The position numbers were made by a program, and so were the translations under genes. A stretch of DNA of 15,819 nucleotides, taken from contig JAHJXP010000072.1 of assembly GCA_018827585.1 (NCBI GenBank), positions 1 through 15,819 of the forward strand, given 5' to 3'. The stretch is from Pseudomonadota bacterium (GTDB taxonomy: Bacteria; Desulfobacterota; Syntrophia; Syntrophales; UBA5619). Positions 7,163-14,317 of this stretch are shown in pieces. How positions within the stretch are numbered: position 1 is the stretch's first letter; every line of letters begins with the position of its first letter. A model generated the notes under the pieces. The model searched no databases and was not told where the DNA came from. It worked only from the letters and a program-made list of their open reading frames with translations.

Positions 7163-7219
7163 GAAAATGGGGACAGATACCTATTTTCCAAGGGGAAATA
7201 GGTATCTGTCCCCATTTTC
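7163..7219. repeat. GGGGACAG-family hairpin, 27-bp stem with 3-nt loop
   Basis: Left arm 7163-7189 and right arm 7193-7219 are complementary over 27 positions, with one mismatch that would be a G-U pair in RNA (left 7187, right 7195). The loop is 7190-7192. The right arm is in frame with waaF on the minus strand and provides its last residues; the TAG stop lies in the left arm. A strong stem of this kind could act as an mRNA stabiliser or partial terminator between waaF and gmhB. Related half-motifs occur at about 419, 3990, 4707 and 15735. Confidence 0.85.
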
Positions 7220-8278
7220 CCCCAGGAGTTTCTGAGCGGCGTCGTAGACCTCCTCCACGCCGATCAGTTCCATGCAGCGAAAATCGGTCGGGCAGACCGG
7301 CTTCAGGCAAGGGCTGCAACCGACGTCATGGTGGATGACGACGCTCTTTTCCCCCACGGGCGACGTCGTCACGGGATTCGTCGATCCGAAGATGGCGATC
7401 GTGGGGATTCCGAGCGCCCCGGCGACGTGCATCAGGCCGGAATCGTTCGAGATGAAAATCCGGCAGCGGTCGATCAGAACGATCGCCTCCCTCAGGCTCG
7501 TCTTCCCGGCGATGTCGATCAGGGGGCGGCGGGCGTTTCGCGCCACCGCCTCGGCGCTTTCCCGGTCTCCGGCACTCCCGAAAAGAAGCCCCTGCGCGCC
7601 GGTATCGTCGATCAGCCGGTCGGCGACGGCGCCGAAACGCTCCGGAAACCATTTCTTTGCCGGTCCGTAAGTGGCCCCCGGCGCGATGCCGATCAGCGGG
7701 CGGCCCGCGTCGATTCCGAACCGGATGGAGAGCTTCTCGGCCATGTCCTCGTCATCTTTTCCGGGCCGGAGATGGACGTCACGTCCAACGCGCTGACAGC
7801 CGAGCGCCCGGACCATCTCCAGGTAATAGTCGATCTGGTGAACGCTGCGGATCCCTGTCGTTCGCCTGACAGAATGGGTGAGGAGGAGCCCCCGCCCGTC
7901 GGAGTTGTAACCCGCGCGGATGGGAATGCCGGCGAAAAGGGCGATAATCGCCGCCTCGATCGCGTTCTGGAGGAGGATGGCGCAATCGAATCCCCGCTGG
8001 CGGAGTTCTCGGGCCAGGCGCCATTTCCCGGTGATTCCGGCATGACGCCCCGGTTCCTCGAACGGGATGATCTCGTCCACGGCCGGGGAGAGTCGGTAGA
8101 CCTCGCCCACCCAGGGTTTTGCAAGGACGGAGATTCGTGCGCCCGGCCAGGTTTTTCGCACGGAGGCGACGGCGGGGAGGGTCATCACGACGTCCCCGAT
8201 CCAGTTCGTCCCCCGGATGAGGATCCTTTCGATTCCTTCCGCGGGCAGCCTTTCCCCCCCTCTGACGTTCAACTGCAT
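7181..8278 (-). CDS. waaF: ADP-heptose:LPS heptosyltransferase II (GT9)
   Basis: Adds the second heptose to the LPS inner core. The N-terminus RILIRGTNWIGDVVMTLPAV is diagnostic of WaaF; further matches are PGATYGPAKKWFPERF and NDSGLMHVAGALGIPTIAIF (catalytic-region Asp about 279), then the C-x2-C-x4-C-x5-C cluster. I use the ATG at 8278 (GGTGA upstream), giving 365 residues. A TTG at 8293 with AGGGAG upstream is a real alternative and gives 370. The last 13 residues (GENGDRYLFPLGK) are not family-like: they are the translation of the right arm and loop of the 7163-7219 hairpin, which also provides the stop. The gene follows the acyltransferase by 8-23 bp and belongs to the same operon. Confidence 0.94.
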   Translation of the reverse strand: MQLNVRGGERLPAEGIERILIRGTNWIGDVVMTLPAVASVRKTWPGARISVLAKPWVGEVYRLSPAVDEIIPFEEPGRHAGITGKWRLARELRQRGFDCAILLQNAIEAAIIALFAGIPIRAGYNSDGRGLLLTHSVRRTTGIRSVHQIDYYLEMVRALGCQRVGRDVHLRPGKDDEDMAEKLSIRFGIDAGRPLIGIAPGATYGPAKKWFPERFGAVADRLIDDTGAQGLLFGSAGDRESAEAVARNARRPLIDIAGKTSLREAIVLIDRCRIFISNDSGLMHVAGALGIPTIAIFGSTNPVTTSPVGEKSVVIHHDVGCSPCLKPVCPTDFRCMELIGVEEVYDAAQKLLGENGDRYLFPLGK

Positions 8279-8301
8279 TCTGTCACCAAACAATCATCTC
8301 C

Positions 8302-9192
8302 CTATATTTCCTTCCGGCGGGCCTGGCAGCGTTGGGTCTTCCAGCGCTGGTGGACCCAGAGCCACTGGTCGGGGTACAGCCGGACCGTCTCTTCGATGAT
8401 CTTCGTGAAGCGCTGGGTATTGGCGAGGACGTCCGCCTCACGGTCGCCGGCGTTGATGATCTCCACCTCCGGGCCGATCACGAGGCGGTACCGCCCGTCC
8501 GGGCGCCTTGCCATGTACGCCGGAAGGACAGGCGCCCCGGTGTGGCGGGCCAGGAGCGCAAGGCCGTCCGTGGTGCAGGCCGGGCGGCCGAAGTAATCGA
8601 CAAAGACCCCCTCGTACCAGGCGACGTTCTGATCGATCAGGATCCCCAGCATCTCGTTGTGCTTGAGACTCCGGAGCATCGACCGCATCGCCCGGTCCTT
8701 GGCCAGCGGGGTGTTGCCGGTCGCCGACCGGACCCGCAGAACAAGCGCGTCCAGGACGGCGCTGTCCAGGGGGCGGTAGATCGCCACGAGAGGTTTGATC
8801 AGGAGGGAGGCCGCCACGGCCTCCAACTCCCAGTTGCCGAAATGGGCCCCGAACATCAGAACGCCCCGTCCCTTCGCCAGGGCCTGCGTGCAATTTTCCA
8901 GACCTTCCACCTCGACCAGTTTCCCGATGTTGTCCTTTGTCAGGCGGGGGAGGTCGAAGAACTCCGCCGCGACGATCCCCAGGTTCCGGTAGGCGCCCCT
9001 GGCGATGGCGACGATCTGGCCGTCTTTCTTTTCCGGGAAGGCGCGCCTGAGGTTGTAGGCGGCGATCAGCCGCTGCCGGGGGGCGAGGTGGTAGAAGAGC
9101 CGGAAGCAGCCGGTGAACAGGGCCTTGCGCAACGGGGCGGGGATCGCCCGGAAAAGGACAAAAATAATGTCGGCAAGACGCTGCGCTGTCAC
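8302..9192 (-). CDS. lpxL: Lipid A late acyltransferase (LpxL/HtrB family)
   Basis: Membrane-associated acyltransferase that transfers a secondary acyl chain to the lipid A precursor. Of its 296 residues, 1-35 include a hydrophobic anchor. The catalytic H-x4-E motif is His117 to Glu122 in GAHFGNWE; RGVLMFGAHFGNWELEAVAA is the family core. Other family features are IYRPLD (139-143 region), ILIDQNV (184-190, the DQ motif), APVLPAYMARRPDG, and the C-terminal PDQWLWVHQRWKT. Length and motifs match LpxL/LpxM, but acyl chain specificity cannot be read from the sequence. It is followed closely by waaF. Upstream lies the VapBC-like pair, whose toxin stop is only 15 bp from this start, so it may be transcribed partly from the toxin-antitoxin promoter. 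Confidence 0.93.
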   Translation of the reverse strand: MTAQRLADIIFVLFRAIPAPLRKALFTGCFRLFYHLAPRQRLIAAYNLRRAFPEKKDGQIVAIARGAYRNLGIVAAEFFDLPRLTKDNIGKLVEVEGLENCTQALAKGRGVLMFGAHFGNWELEAVAASLLIKPLVAIYRPLDSAVLDALVLRVRSATGNTPLAKDRAMRSMLRSLKHNEMLGILIDQNVAWYEGVFVDYFGRPACTTDGLALLARHTGAPVLPAYMARRPDGRYRLVIGPEVEIINAGDREADVLANTQRFTKIIEETVRLYPDQWLWVHQRWKTQRCQARRKEI

Positions 9193-9207
9193 CGCTTCGG
9201 CCTCATC

Positions 9208-9582
9208 TCAGAGCTGATAGGGGATTTCGACGAAGGGATGTTTCCGGGGATCGAAGTCTCTGGTGTTGCGCGTACACAGCCTGACGTCATGGAGGATGGC
9301 CAGGGCGGCCTGGAAGGCGTCCGGCAGCTTCCATCCATGCTGACGCCTCAGCGCCGCGGCCTTCTCCGCCGCCGTGGCGTCTATGCCCAACATCTCGAAG
9401 CTGTTCAGCAGCGGTAAGGCTTTGCGCTCTCCGTCCTTGTCAAGACCCGTCAGGATCTCGGCATAGCTGATTACCGAGAGGGCCGTCTTTCCCGGATCCA
9501 GCGCAAGGAGAAATTCGGTCGCCTGCTGGACGCCGTTCAAGTGGTCGATGAGGATGACGGAATCGAGCAGCCTCTCTAACAT
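9208..9582 (-). CDS. VapC-like PIN-domain toxin
   Basis: Putative PIN-family endoribonuclease of 124 residues starting MLERLLDSVILIDHLNG. Acidic residues in PIN positions: Asp7 (LDSVILID), Glu42 in YAEILTGL, Asp88 in KLPDAFQAALA, and Asp109 in TRNTRDFD. The ATG at 9582 lies in ATGTTAG, so the start overlaps the last 7 bases of the antitoxin gene. A longer ORF in this frame begins at 9774 but only reads through the antitoxin in another frame. The pair sits inside the lipid A cluster on the same strand as its neighbours. Confidence 0.88.
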   Translation of the reverse strand: MLERLLDSVILIDHLNGVQQATEFLLALDPGKTALSVISYAEILTGLDKDGERKALPLLNSFEMLGIDATAAEKAAALRRQHGWKLPDAFQAALAILHDVRLCTRNTRDFDPRKHPFVEIPYQL

Positions 9583-9821
9583 GGCGGCTTTTCCCATTCC
9601 GAGCGGACTGTCTCCTGGTAGCTCAGCCCATCCCCGCGCTTCCAGATCCCCCGGGTGTTCTGCACGAGTTTCCGGTAGGCGGCATCCCCTTCCGCCTCTT
9701 TGAGCCTGGCGATGCCCCTGCGTACGGCTTCCGCCACGGAAACGCCGTGAAGTCCGCTGTATGCGGCCAACCACCTTTTCTCCTGCTCCGAAATCGTAAT
9801 GATGGTTCTGGCGCTCTTCAT
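9576..9821 (-). CDS. Ribbon-helix-helix antitoxin of the VapC-like toxin
   Basis: This 81-residue protein begins MKSARTIITISEQEKRWLAA; the N-terminal strand plus SGLHGVSVAEAVRRGIARLK fits a CopG/RHH-type DNA-binding fold, followed by a toxin-binding tail ending SEWEKPPC. I chose the ATG at 9821. A longer frame to 9899 would begin within the predicted -35 box of a good promoter, which makes the extension unlikely. The toxin start overlaps its stop by 7 bp. It probably represses its own promoter through the inverted repeat at 9888-9907. Confidence 0.82.
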   Translation of the reverse strand: MKSARTIITISEQEKRWLAAYSGLHGVSVAEAVRRGIARLKEAEGDAAYRKLVQNTRGIWKRGDGLSYQETVRSEWEKPPC

Positions 9822-9870
9822 CTCACGACCCCACCTTGAATTTACTTCAGATTGCTCCCTCGTGAGGACC

Positions 9871-9907
9871 ATTCTATCAGGCCAGGTGATATACGTCAAT
9901 ATATATC
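9871..9907 (-). promoter_or_regulatory. Promoter and candidate operator of the vapBC-like pair
   Basis: On the minus strand, TTGACG (9899-9894) and TAGAAT (9876-9871) are separated by exactly 17 bp; each hexamer matches 5 of 6 sigma70 consensus bases. An inverted repeat, GATATA (9888-9893) and TATATC (9902-9907), overlaps the -35 box, where an RHH antitoxin dimer could bind. The region lies between the lpxK stop and the antitoxin start. Confidence 0.6.
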
Positions 9908-9925
9908 GCAGAGGGGCGACCTTTG

Positions 9926-11005
9926 TCAGGAGGCAAGACGTGAGAAAATCAACTCCGCAAATGCTTCGGCGGGCGCGATCTCCATCCCGATCCGCAGGAG
10001 GGAGGCCTCCGCCAGGAAATCGGAGAACTCGGCAAGGCGGATTCCGTCCTTCTCCGTAGTGAGAATCCGGTCCGCGCCGGCAGCCGCGGCGAGCCGCCGG
10101 ATCTCTTCTACATCGGGGCGGCCGTAGGGGTGATGATCGGGAAAGGCCCGGAAGGCGACCACCTCCGCGCCGAGCTCTTGCAGGCTGCGCCGGAAGGCTT
10201 CAGGACGTCCGATCCCGGCGAAGGCGCACACCCTTTCCCCCCTGAGTTCCGCGAGGGACAGAGACCGTCCCGTTCCCGCCCCGACAAGACCCTGCGGCCG
10301 GTGGATTCCCCGGAATGAGGGCAGGGGAGAGGTTTCCCCAGGGGAGGGCTCCGCCGCTTCCGGGCCCGTGCGGATGACGAGGTGGGCGCCGCCGAGCGCC
10401 GCCGCCGGCTCCCGCAGCGATCCCCTGGGGAGGAGGAAGCCGTTCCCGAAGGGAAGCGCCGCGTCGAGAAGGACGATATCGAGGTCCCGGAAAAGCGCCC
10501 GGTGCTGGAAGGCGTCGTCGAGGATCAGGCAATCTGCGCCGAGATCCTCTACGGCGGCCCGCCCCGTGAGAAACCTTTTCGGGCCGGTCAGGACGGGAAC
10601 GCCCGGCGCCGCCTTGGCGATCAGGACCGGTTCGTCCCCCGCCTCCCGCCATCCCATGAGGATGCGGTTCCCGTCGGAGACGATGTTCACGGGCGCCTTC
10701 GCCTTTCCACCGTAGCCCCGGCTGAGGACCGCCGGCCGCCGGCCCTTCTCCCGGAGGAGATTGGCGAGAAAAATCACCGTCGGAGTCTTCCCGGTCCCGC
10801 CCACGGTGAGGTTGCCGACGCTGAAGACCGGGCGGGGGAGCTTCTCTTGCCGGAGGATTCCCCGGTCGTAGAGGCGGTTTCTCAGGGCGACGGCGGCGCC
10901 GTAGGGGAAGGAGAGGAGGCGCAGGCAGGCACGGAGCAGGCCGTGACGGCCCCCCGACCGCTCCTCATTCCAGATGCCCTGCACCCCGTTCTTAATGGAT
11001 ATCAA
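9926..11005 (-). CDS. lpxK: Tetraacyldisaccharide 4'-kinase
   Basis: Phosphorylates the 4' position of the lipid A disaccharide at the inner membrane. The 359 residues show the LpxK arrangement: an N-terminal helical anchor (LRACLRLLSFPYGAAVALRN), the P-loop VGNLTVGGTGKTP (63-75), SRGYGG (95-100), GDEPVLIA (123-130), and LILDDAFQHR (160-169), in which the usual DDGFQHR Gly is Ala165. DIVLLDA, the DHHPY motif and ILTTEKDGIRL follow in order. A TTG at 11005 with AGGA upstream is the best start I can see; a GTG at 10984 is possible. A segment around PSPGETSPLPSFRGIHRPQG looks longer than usual. msbA lies upstream and the toxin-antitoxin pair downstream. Confidence 0.94.
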   Translation of the reverse strand: MISIKNGVQGIWNEERSGGRHGLLRACLRLLSFPYGAAVALRNRLYDRGILRQEKLPRPVFSVGNLTVGGTGKTPTVIFLANLLREKGRRPAVLSRGYGGKAKAPVNIVSDGNRILMGWREAGDEPVLIAKAAPGVPVLTGPKRFLTGRAAVEDLGADCLILDDAFQHRALFRDLDIVLLDAALPFGNGFLLPRGSLREPAAALGGAHLVIRTGPEAAEPSPGETSPLPSFRGIHRPQGLVGAGTGRSLSLAELRGERVCAFAGIGRPEAFRRSLQELGAEVVAFRAFPDHHPYGRPDVEEIRRLAAAAGADRILTTEKDGIRLAEFSDFLAEASLLRIGMEIAPAEAFAELIFSRLAS

Positions 11006-11042
11006 AGTATTTTCCTATCGACAGATTATTGATTGGAAAAGG

Positions 11043-11083
11043 CCTTCGCGAGGGGCGAAAAATGTCCAGCGCCCCGGCGAAGG
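11043..11083 (-). terminator. Hairpin between msbA and lpxK, possible attenuator
   Basis: CCTTCGCGAGGGGCG (11043-11057) and CGCCCCGGCGAAGG (11070-11083) are nearly complementary, with one unpaired base and one mismatch, around a 12-nt loop. Read on the minus strand the stem is followed by CCTTTTCC, a short T-run, so weak termination or mRNA processing between msbA and lpxK is possible. Confidence 0.4.
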
Positions 11084-11109
11084 GCATCCCATTTCCGAAT
11101 TTCTGCCTT

Positions 11110-12870
11110 CTATGTTGTTCCAAGTTCGGTCTTCTCCGAGCCGTTTCGGCAGTTGTCCTTGAACTGCATATTGTAAAGGCGGCAGTATTCCCCCTGACGG
11201 GCCAGGAGGCCCTCGTGGGCGCCTTCCTCGCGAATCTCGCCGTTGACCAGGACGACGATCCGGTCGGCGTTCCGGATCGTGGAGAGACGATGGGCGATGA
11301 CGAGCGTCGTGCGCCCCTTCATGAGGTTTTCCAGGGCGTCCTGGACCTCGATCTCCGCCTCCGAATCGAGGGCGGAGGTCGCCTCGTCGAGGATCAGGAT
11401 CGGGGCGTCCTTGAGCAGGGCGCGGGCGATGGAGATCCGCTGGCGCTCGCCGCCGGAGAGCTTCGTCCCCTGCTCGCCGATGAGGGTGTCGTAGCCCATG
11501 GGCAGGCGCAGGATGAACGCGTGGGCGTTGGCGGCCTTCGCCGCGGCGACGATCTCCTCCTCGGTCCGGGCGATGTCGCCGTAGGCGATGTTGCTGCGCA
11601 CCGTGTCGTTGAACAGGATCGTCTGCTGTGTCACGATGGCGATCTGCCCCCGGAGCGACTCTACGGTGACCGTGCGGATGTCCCGGCCGTCGATGAGGAT
11701 TGCCCCCTCCGTGACGTCGTAGAAGCGGGGGATCAGGTTGACGAGCGTCGTCTTCCCGCCGCCGCTCATCCCCACGAAGGCGACCACCTCGCCCGCCCGG
11801 ATCGTCAGATGGATGTTCCTGAGGACGGGCGTTTCCTCATAGCGGAAGTCGACGTTCCTGATCTCGATCTCCCTCAAGATCGGGGGAAGGGGGGAGGCAC
11901 CGGGAGCGTTCTGGATCTCCGGGACCAGGTCGATGATCCCGAAGACCCGCTGGGCGCCGGCGATCCCCTGCTGGATAGTGTTGTTGACGTTCGTGAGCCT
12001 TTTCACCGGCTCGTAGAGCATGATCAGCGCCGTGAGAAAGGAGAAGAAGGTCCCCGGCGTGGACTGGCCTTGGATCACCTGGTAGCCCCCGTAGAAGATG
12101 ATCGCGGAGATGCCCATGCCGCCCAGGAATTCCATGAAAGGGCTGGAGATCGCATTGATCGAGACCGCCTTGAGGTTGAGGCGGAAGAGACGCTCGTTTT
12201 CCCCGGAAAACCGCCGGTTTTCATACTCCTCCATGCTGAAGGCCTTGACGATCCGGGTCCCCGAGATCGTCTCCTGCAGGAGGGTGGTGAGGCTCCCCAA
12301 AGTCACCTGGGTCCTTATCGCTATCTGCCGCATCTTCTGGCCGAACTTGGCGATGGGGTAGACGGCGAGCGGGAAGACGAACATGGCGATGATCGCCAAC
12401 CCCCAGTCGCGGTAGAAGATGACGAAGACGAGGCCGACGAGCGTGAAGGAGTCCTTCAGGAGCGCGGTGACCGCCTCCGAGACGGCCCCCTGGATGTAGC
12501 CCACGTCGTTGGTGATCCGGGACATGAGGATGCCGGTTGGGTTCTTTGTGAAGAAGGCCAGCGACTGGGTCTGGATCTTTCGGTACAGTTCAGCCCTGAG
12601 ATCGGCGATGATCCGCTGGCCGATGAAGTTCATCAGGACCGTCTGGGCGTAGTTGCACGCCCCTTTCGTGAGGTAGATCGCGATGACCGCAAGCGGGATC
12701 CACTTGAGCATCTCGGAGTTCTTCTTTAAAAAAATCTCATCGAGGGCCGGCTTGACCAGAAAGGCGAGCGCCGAGGTCGTCGCCCCGACGACGAGCATGC
12801 AGAGCATGGCGAGGGAAAATTTGAACGCATGCGGTTTCGCCAGTTTCAGAAGCCTCTTGAAAATGTTCAA
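11110..12870 (-). CDS. msbA: Lipid A export ATP-binding/permease protein MsbA
   Basis: Homodimeric ABC exporter that flips lipid A-core across the inner membrane. The 586 residues (E. coli MsbA is 582) comprise an N-terminal transmembrane domain of about six helices and a C-terminal nucleotide-binding domain. Walker A is GMSGGGKTT (367-375), the Q-loop QQ 415-416, signature LSGGERQ (471-477), Walker B ILILDE (491-496, Glu496) and the H-loop His527. I start at TTG 12870: AAAAGGAG lies 8 nt upstream and the protein then begins NIFKRLLKLAKPH as expected. The open frame continues to 13026 only because it reads through the mobile element, giving a Pro/Ser/Gly-rich extension that is not MsbA-like. 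The element's end is 21 bp upstream of the start. Confidence 0.95.
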   Translation of the reverse strand: MNIFKRLLKLAKPHAFKFSLAMLCMLVVGATTSALAFLVKPALDEIFLKKNSEMLKWIPLAVIAIYLTKGACNYAQTVLMNFIGQRIIADLRAELYRKIQTQSLAFFTKNPTGILMSRITNDVGYIQGAVSEAVTALLKDSFTLVGLVFVIFYRDWGLAIIAMFVFPLAVYPIAKFGQKMRQIAIRTQVTLGSLTTLLQETISGTRIVKAFSMEEYENRRFSGENERLFRLNLKAVSINAISSPFMEFLGGMGISAIIFYGGYQVIQGQSTPGTFFSFLTALIMLYEPVKRLTNVNNTIQQGIAGAQRVFGIIDLVPEIQNAPGASPLPPILREIEIRNVDFRYEETPVLRNIHLTIRAGEVVAFVGMSGGGKTTLVNLIPRFYDVTEGAILIDGRDIRTVTVESLRGQIAIVTQQTILFNDTVRSNIAYGDIARTEEEIVAAAKAANAHAFILRLPMGYDTLIGEQGTKLSGGERQRISIARALLKDAPILILDEATSALDSEAEIEVQDALENLMKGRTTLVIAHRLSTIRNADRIVVLVNGEIREEGAHEGLLARQGEYCRLYNMQFKDNCRNGSEKTELGTT

Positions 12871-12891
12871 ATGGATCACTCCTTTTATCTT

Positions 12892-13133
12892 TGACGCTCT
12901 CGTAAAAAGTAAATTTTCCCCTCCCCTGGCGGGAGGGCTGTAATAATAACTTTCTTCCTCTTCCCCTCCCCCACTTGCTGGGGGAGGCAGGAGGGGGCAA
13001 GGGGAGGGGGAAATAACATACGGCAATACAGTTGCTTCCCACCCCCACCCTAACCCTCCCCCATCAAGGGGGAGGGAAGATTATTTACCCCCATCAAGGG
13101 GGAGGAGATTTTGGACTTTTTACGAAGTCGTCA
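12892..13133 (-). mobile_element. MITE-like element, copy 1 (242 bp)
   Basis: It begins TGACGCTCTCGTAAAAAGT and ends with the reverse complement TGACGACTTCGTAAAAAGT, forming terminal inverted repeats. It is flanked by TCTT on both sides (12888-12891 and 13134-13137), a likely 4-bp target duplication. The interior has several C/G-rich hairpins and no plausible coding sequence. It matches the reverse complement of 15364-15571 over nearly its full length; it is longer partly because a CCCCATCAAGGGGGAGG unit is duplicated near the lpxB side. It fills most of the 310-bp gap between lpxB and msbA. Confidence 0.82.
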
Positions 13134-13180
13134 TCTTTCAATGAGTTGATGGCGAAGGTCTTTTCCACGTGTCCCTCTCC

Positions 13181-14317
13181 CTAAAAAAGCATGTCGCAGG
13201 CGATCCGGGCCGTCCGCTCAGAAGCCCCGGGGGCCCCGAGTCTTCCCCGGATCTCCGCCAGCGCCGCCTTCATCTCCCGCGCCTTCTCCGGCCGGACGAT
13301 CAGCTCCCTGACCTCGGAAGCGATCCGCTCGGGGGCGGCATCGTCCTGGATCAGCTCGGGGACGATCCCCCGTCCCGCGATGATGTTCGCCAGGCAGATG
13401 TGATCCACATGGACGAACCTCCGGCCGAGGGCATAGGAGGCGGCGGAGACCTTGTAGACGACGACCATCGGGGTCTCCAGGAGCGCCGCCTCCAGCGTGG
13501 CCGTCCCCGAGGCGACCATCGCCGCGTCCGAGACGGCGATGACGTCGTGGATCTCGTCCCGGATGACTGTGACCCGGACGGGGAACCGCCGGAGGATGTC
13601 CCGGACGAAATCGGGGGCGAGCGTCCCGGCGAGCGGGAGGACGAATTCTACCGGGGAGATCTTTTCCGCCAGGATCGCGCAGGCCCTGAGCATCTCCGGC
13701 AGGATCCGCGCCACCTCGGACCGGCGGCTGCCGGGGAGGACGCCCACCGTGATCGCATCTTCCCTGAGGCCGAAGCGGTTGAGCGCCTCCTGCCGCGAAT
13801 ATTTTTTCCTGACTTCATCCAGGAGCGGGTGGCCGACAAAGGTGACGTTCACGCCGGCCTCCCGGTAGAAGGCCTCCTCGAAAGGGAGGATCACGGCCAT
13901 CCGGTCCACCGTTTTTTTGATCGTTGCGATTCGCCCCTTTCGCCAGGCCCACACTTGAGGGCTGATGTAGTAGAGGACCTTGATTCCCCGCTTCCTGGCC
14001 GCCCGGGCGAGAGGGAGGTTGAAGTCCGGGTAATCGATGAGGATAACGAGGTCGGGCCTCTCCCCGGTGAGTGAATCCTTCAGGCGGCGCATGGCCCGGA
14101 GGATCGTCCAGAGCTTGGAGACAGCTTCGGTCAGCCCCACGACGGCCATGTCGGCGGCATCGGCCAGGAGCCGCACCCCCGCGGTCCGCATCCTTTCCCC
14201 CCCTACGCCGTAGAAGGAGAGGTCAGGTTCGATCCCGCGCATCGCCCGGACGAGGTTCCCGCCGTGCAGGTCGCCGGAGGCCTCTCCGGCGACGATCATG
14301 ACCTTTCGCGTGTTCAC
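13181..14317 (-). CDS. lpxB: Lipid-A-disaccharide synthase
   Basis: GT19 glycosyltransferase joining UDP-2,3-diacylglucosamine and lipid X to make the lipid A disaccharide, a peripheral inner-membrane reaction. Of 378 residues, the N-terminus has VMIVAGEASGDLHGG (GEASGD 11-16), followed by LIDYPDFN (93-100), YYISPQVWAW (116-125), FVGHPLLD (160-167), VLPGSRRSE (193-201) and SGTATLEAALLETPMVVVYK (270-289), all diagnostic of LpxB. The start is GTG at 14317, overlapping the stop of the upstream oxidoreductase as GTGA, which indicates coupled translation. The 3' end is followed by the MITE-like element before msbA. Confidence 0.96.
   Translation of the reverse strand: MNTRKVMIVAGEASGDLHGGNLVRAMRGIEPDLSFYGVGGERMRTAGVRLLADAADMAVVGLTEAVSKLWTILRAMRRLKDSLTGERPDLVILIDYPDFNLPLARAARKRGIKVLYYISPQVWAWRKGRIATIKKTVDRMAVILPFEEAFYREAGVNVTFVGHPLLDEVRKKYSRQEALNRFGLREDAITVGVLPGSRRSEVARILPEMLRACAILAEKISPVEFVLPLAGTLAPDFVRDILRRFPVRVTVIRDEIHDVIAVSDAAMVASGTATLEAALLETPMVVVYKVSAASYALGRRFVHVDHICLANIIAGRGIVPELIQDDAAPERIASEVRELIVRPEKAREMKAALAEIRGRLGAPGASERTARIACDMLF

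Noticed and set aside
7328..8596. 422-codon + strand ORF antisense to waaF and lpxL
   Set aside because: It spans two well-supported minus-strand genes and has a composition typical of a GC-rich antisense frame.
9583..9774. Upstream extension of the VapC-like toxin to 9774
   Set aside because: The extension overlaps the antitoxin in another frame and has no PIN features; ATG 9582 gives the normal length and the usual overlap.
11029..12729. 566-codon + strand ORF antisense to msbA
   Set aside because: Its translation is Asp/Glu/Arg/Gly-rich with no domain, and it is the mirror of a fully motif-supported MsbA in high-GC DNA.
12871..13026. N-terminal extension of msbA to 13026
   Set aside because: The extra residues translate the mobile element (Pro/Ser/Gly-rich), while TTG 12870 has a proper Shine-Dalgarno and gives the expected MsbA length.
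12892..13133. CRISPR array
   Set aside because: Repeats here are hairpin units of irregular spacing and differing sequence, with no regular spacers and no cas genes.
13169..14074. 301-codon + strand ORF antisense to lpxB
   Set aside because: Low-complexity Asp/Arg/Pro composition; lpxB motifs on the other strand are unambiguous.
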